Positions 63,964-64,000 of a stretch of 64,000 nt of DNA are shown here, in pieces. Source of the stretch: Butyrivibrio sp. (lineage in GTDB: Bacteria; Bacillota; Clostridia; Lachnospirales; Lachnospiraceae). The translations under genes were made by a program, and so were the position numbers. The DNA is taken from contig SVGA01000005.1 of the NCBI GenBank assembly GCA_015056575.1, forward strand, positions 62,001-126,000, in the 5' to 3' direction. Below the pieces are notes generated by a model that saw only the letters and a program-made list of their open reading frames with translations, was not told where the DNA came from and ran no database searches. Each line of letters starts with the position of its first letter. The first letter of the stretch is position 1.

Positions 63964-64000
63964 TCATCAATCTGTGAATACTTTTCTGGGTGCAACGCTC

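Overview
The window looks like chromosomal DNA of a Lachnospiraceae bacterium, most likely Butyrivibrio or a close relative. The inference rests on AGGAGG-type ribosome sites, Clostridia-style families (DUF4250, DUF2225, meso-diaminopimelate dehydrogenase, the N-terminally membrane-bound spermidine-synthase fusion, NH3-type NadE, the cytidylate kinase-like family) and many GGDEF/EAL and GHKL signalling proteins. I saw no rRNA, tRNA, CRISPR array, phage or transposase gene. Names are motif-based, not search-based.

Positions 1-5066 hold, all on the minus strand, the truncated 3' part of a fused membrane/spermidine-synthase-like protein, a lipoprotein with a Cthe_2159-like beta-helix domain, and an ApbE flavin transferase. 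Two intergenic regions here carry regulatory-looking structure: an array of five inverted repeats (1715-1967) and a PhoB-like direct repeat (3572-3591).

Positions 5158-20651 form a sulfur amino acid island, all on the minus strand: the MetQNI transporter, a LysR regulator, a cystathionine lyase/synthase-like enzyme, a PatB/MalY C-S lyase, CysK, and then an eight-gene operon with two MmgE/PrpD proteins, a CysK-like PLP enzyme, a complete polar amino acid ABC transporter and an Old Yellow Enzyme-type flavoprotein. That operon is the best candidate for an undescribed pathway. By analogy with the Bacillus yxe cluster (ABC transporter plus MmgE/PrpD protein YxeQ, used for S-(2-succino)cysteine), it probably imports and dismantles an unusual sulfur or C4-dicarboxylate amino acid conjugate.

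Positions 20779-34449 mix housekeeping and small unknown genes: SGNH hydrolase, MATE exporter flanked by short repeats, a fused NMNAT-PncB protein with an internal ribosome site followed by NadE (nicotinate to NAD in two genes), MetY, Ddh, a LysM protein, an orphan GHKL kinase, an acyltransferase and an Fe-S aldo/keto reductase. Positions 34585-35070 form one giant imperfect hairpin of about 490 nt between divergent genes.

Positions 35176-52516 hold a 5'-3' exonuclease, a cytidylate kinase-like protein, the complete LivJHMGF branched-chain amino acid transporter, small unknown proteins, a CLC channel/antiporter, a REC-EAL protein, and a cell-surface polysaccharide control operon (PHP phosphatase, Wzz-like adaptor, tyrosine kinase with a YYGK-repeat tail, DUF5011-like protein, LCP ligase and a sortase B-fold lipoprotein whose catalytic residues are all replaced).

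Positions 52690-63939 hold a TetR-PfkB pair, MalQ with its LacI regulator, DUF2225, GlnRS, a large GAF-PAS-GGDEF-EAL protein and GuaB.
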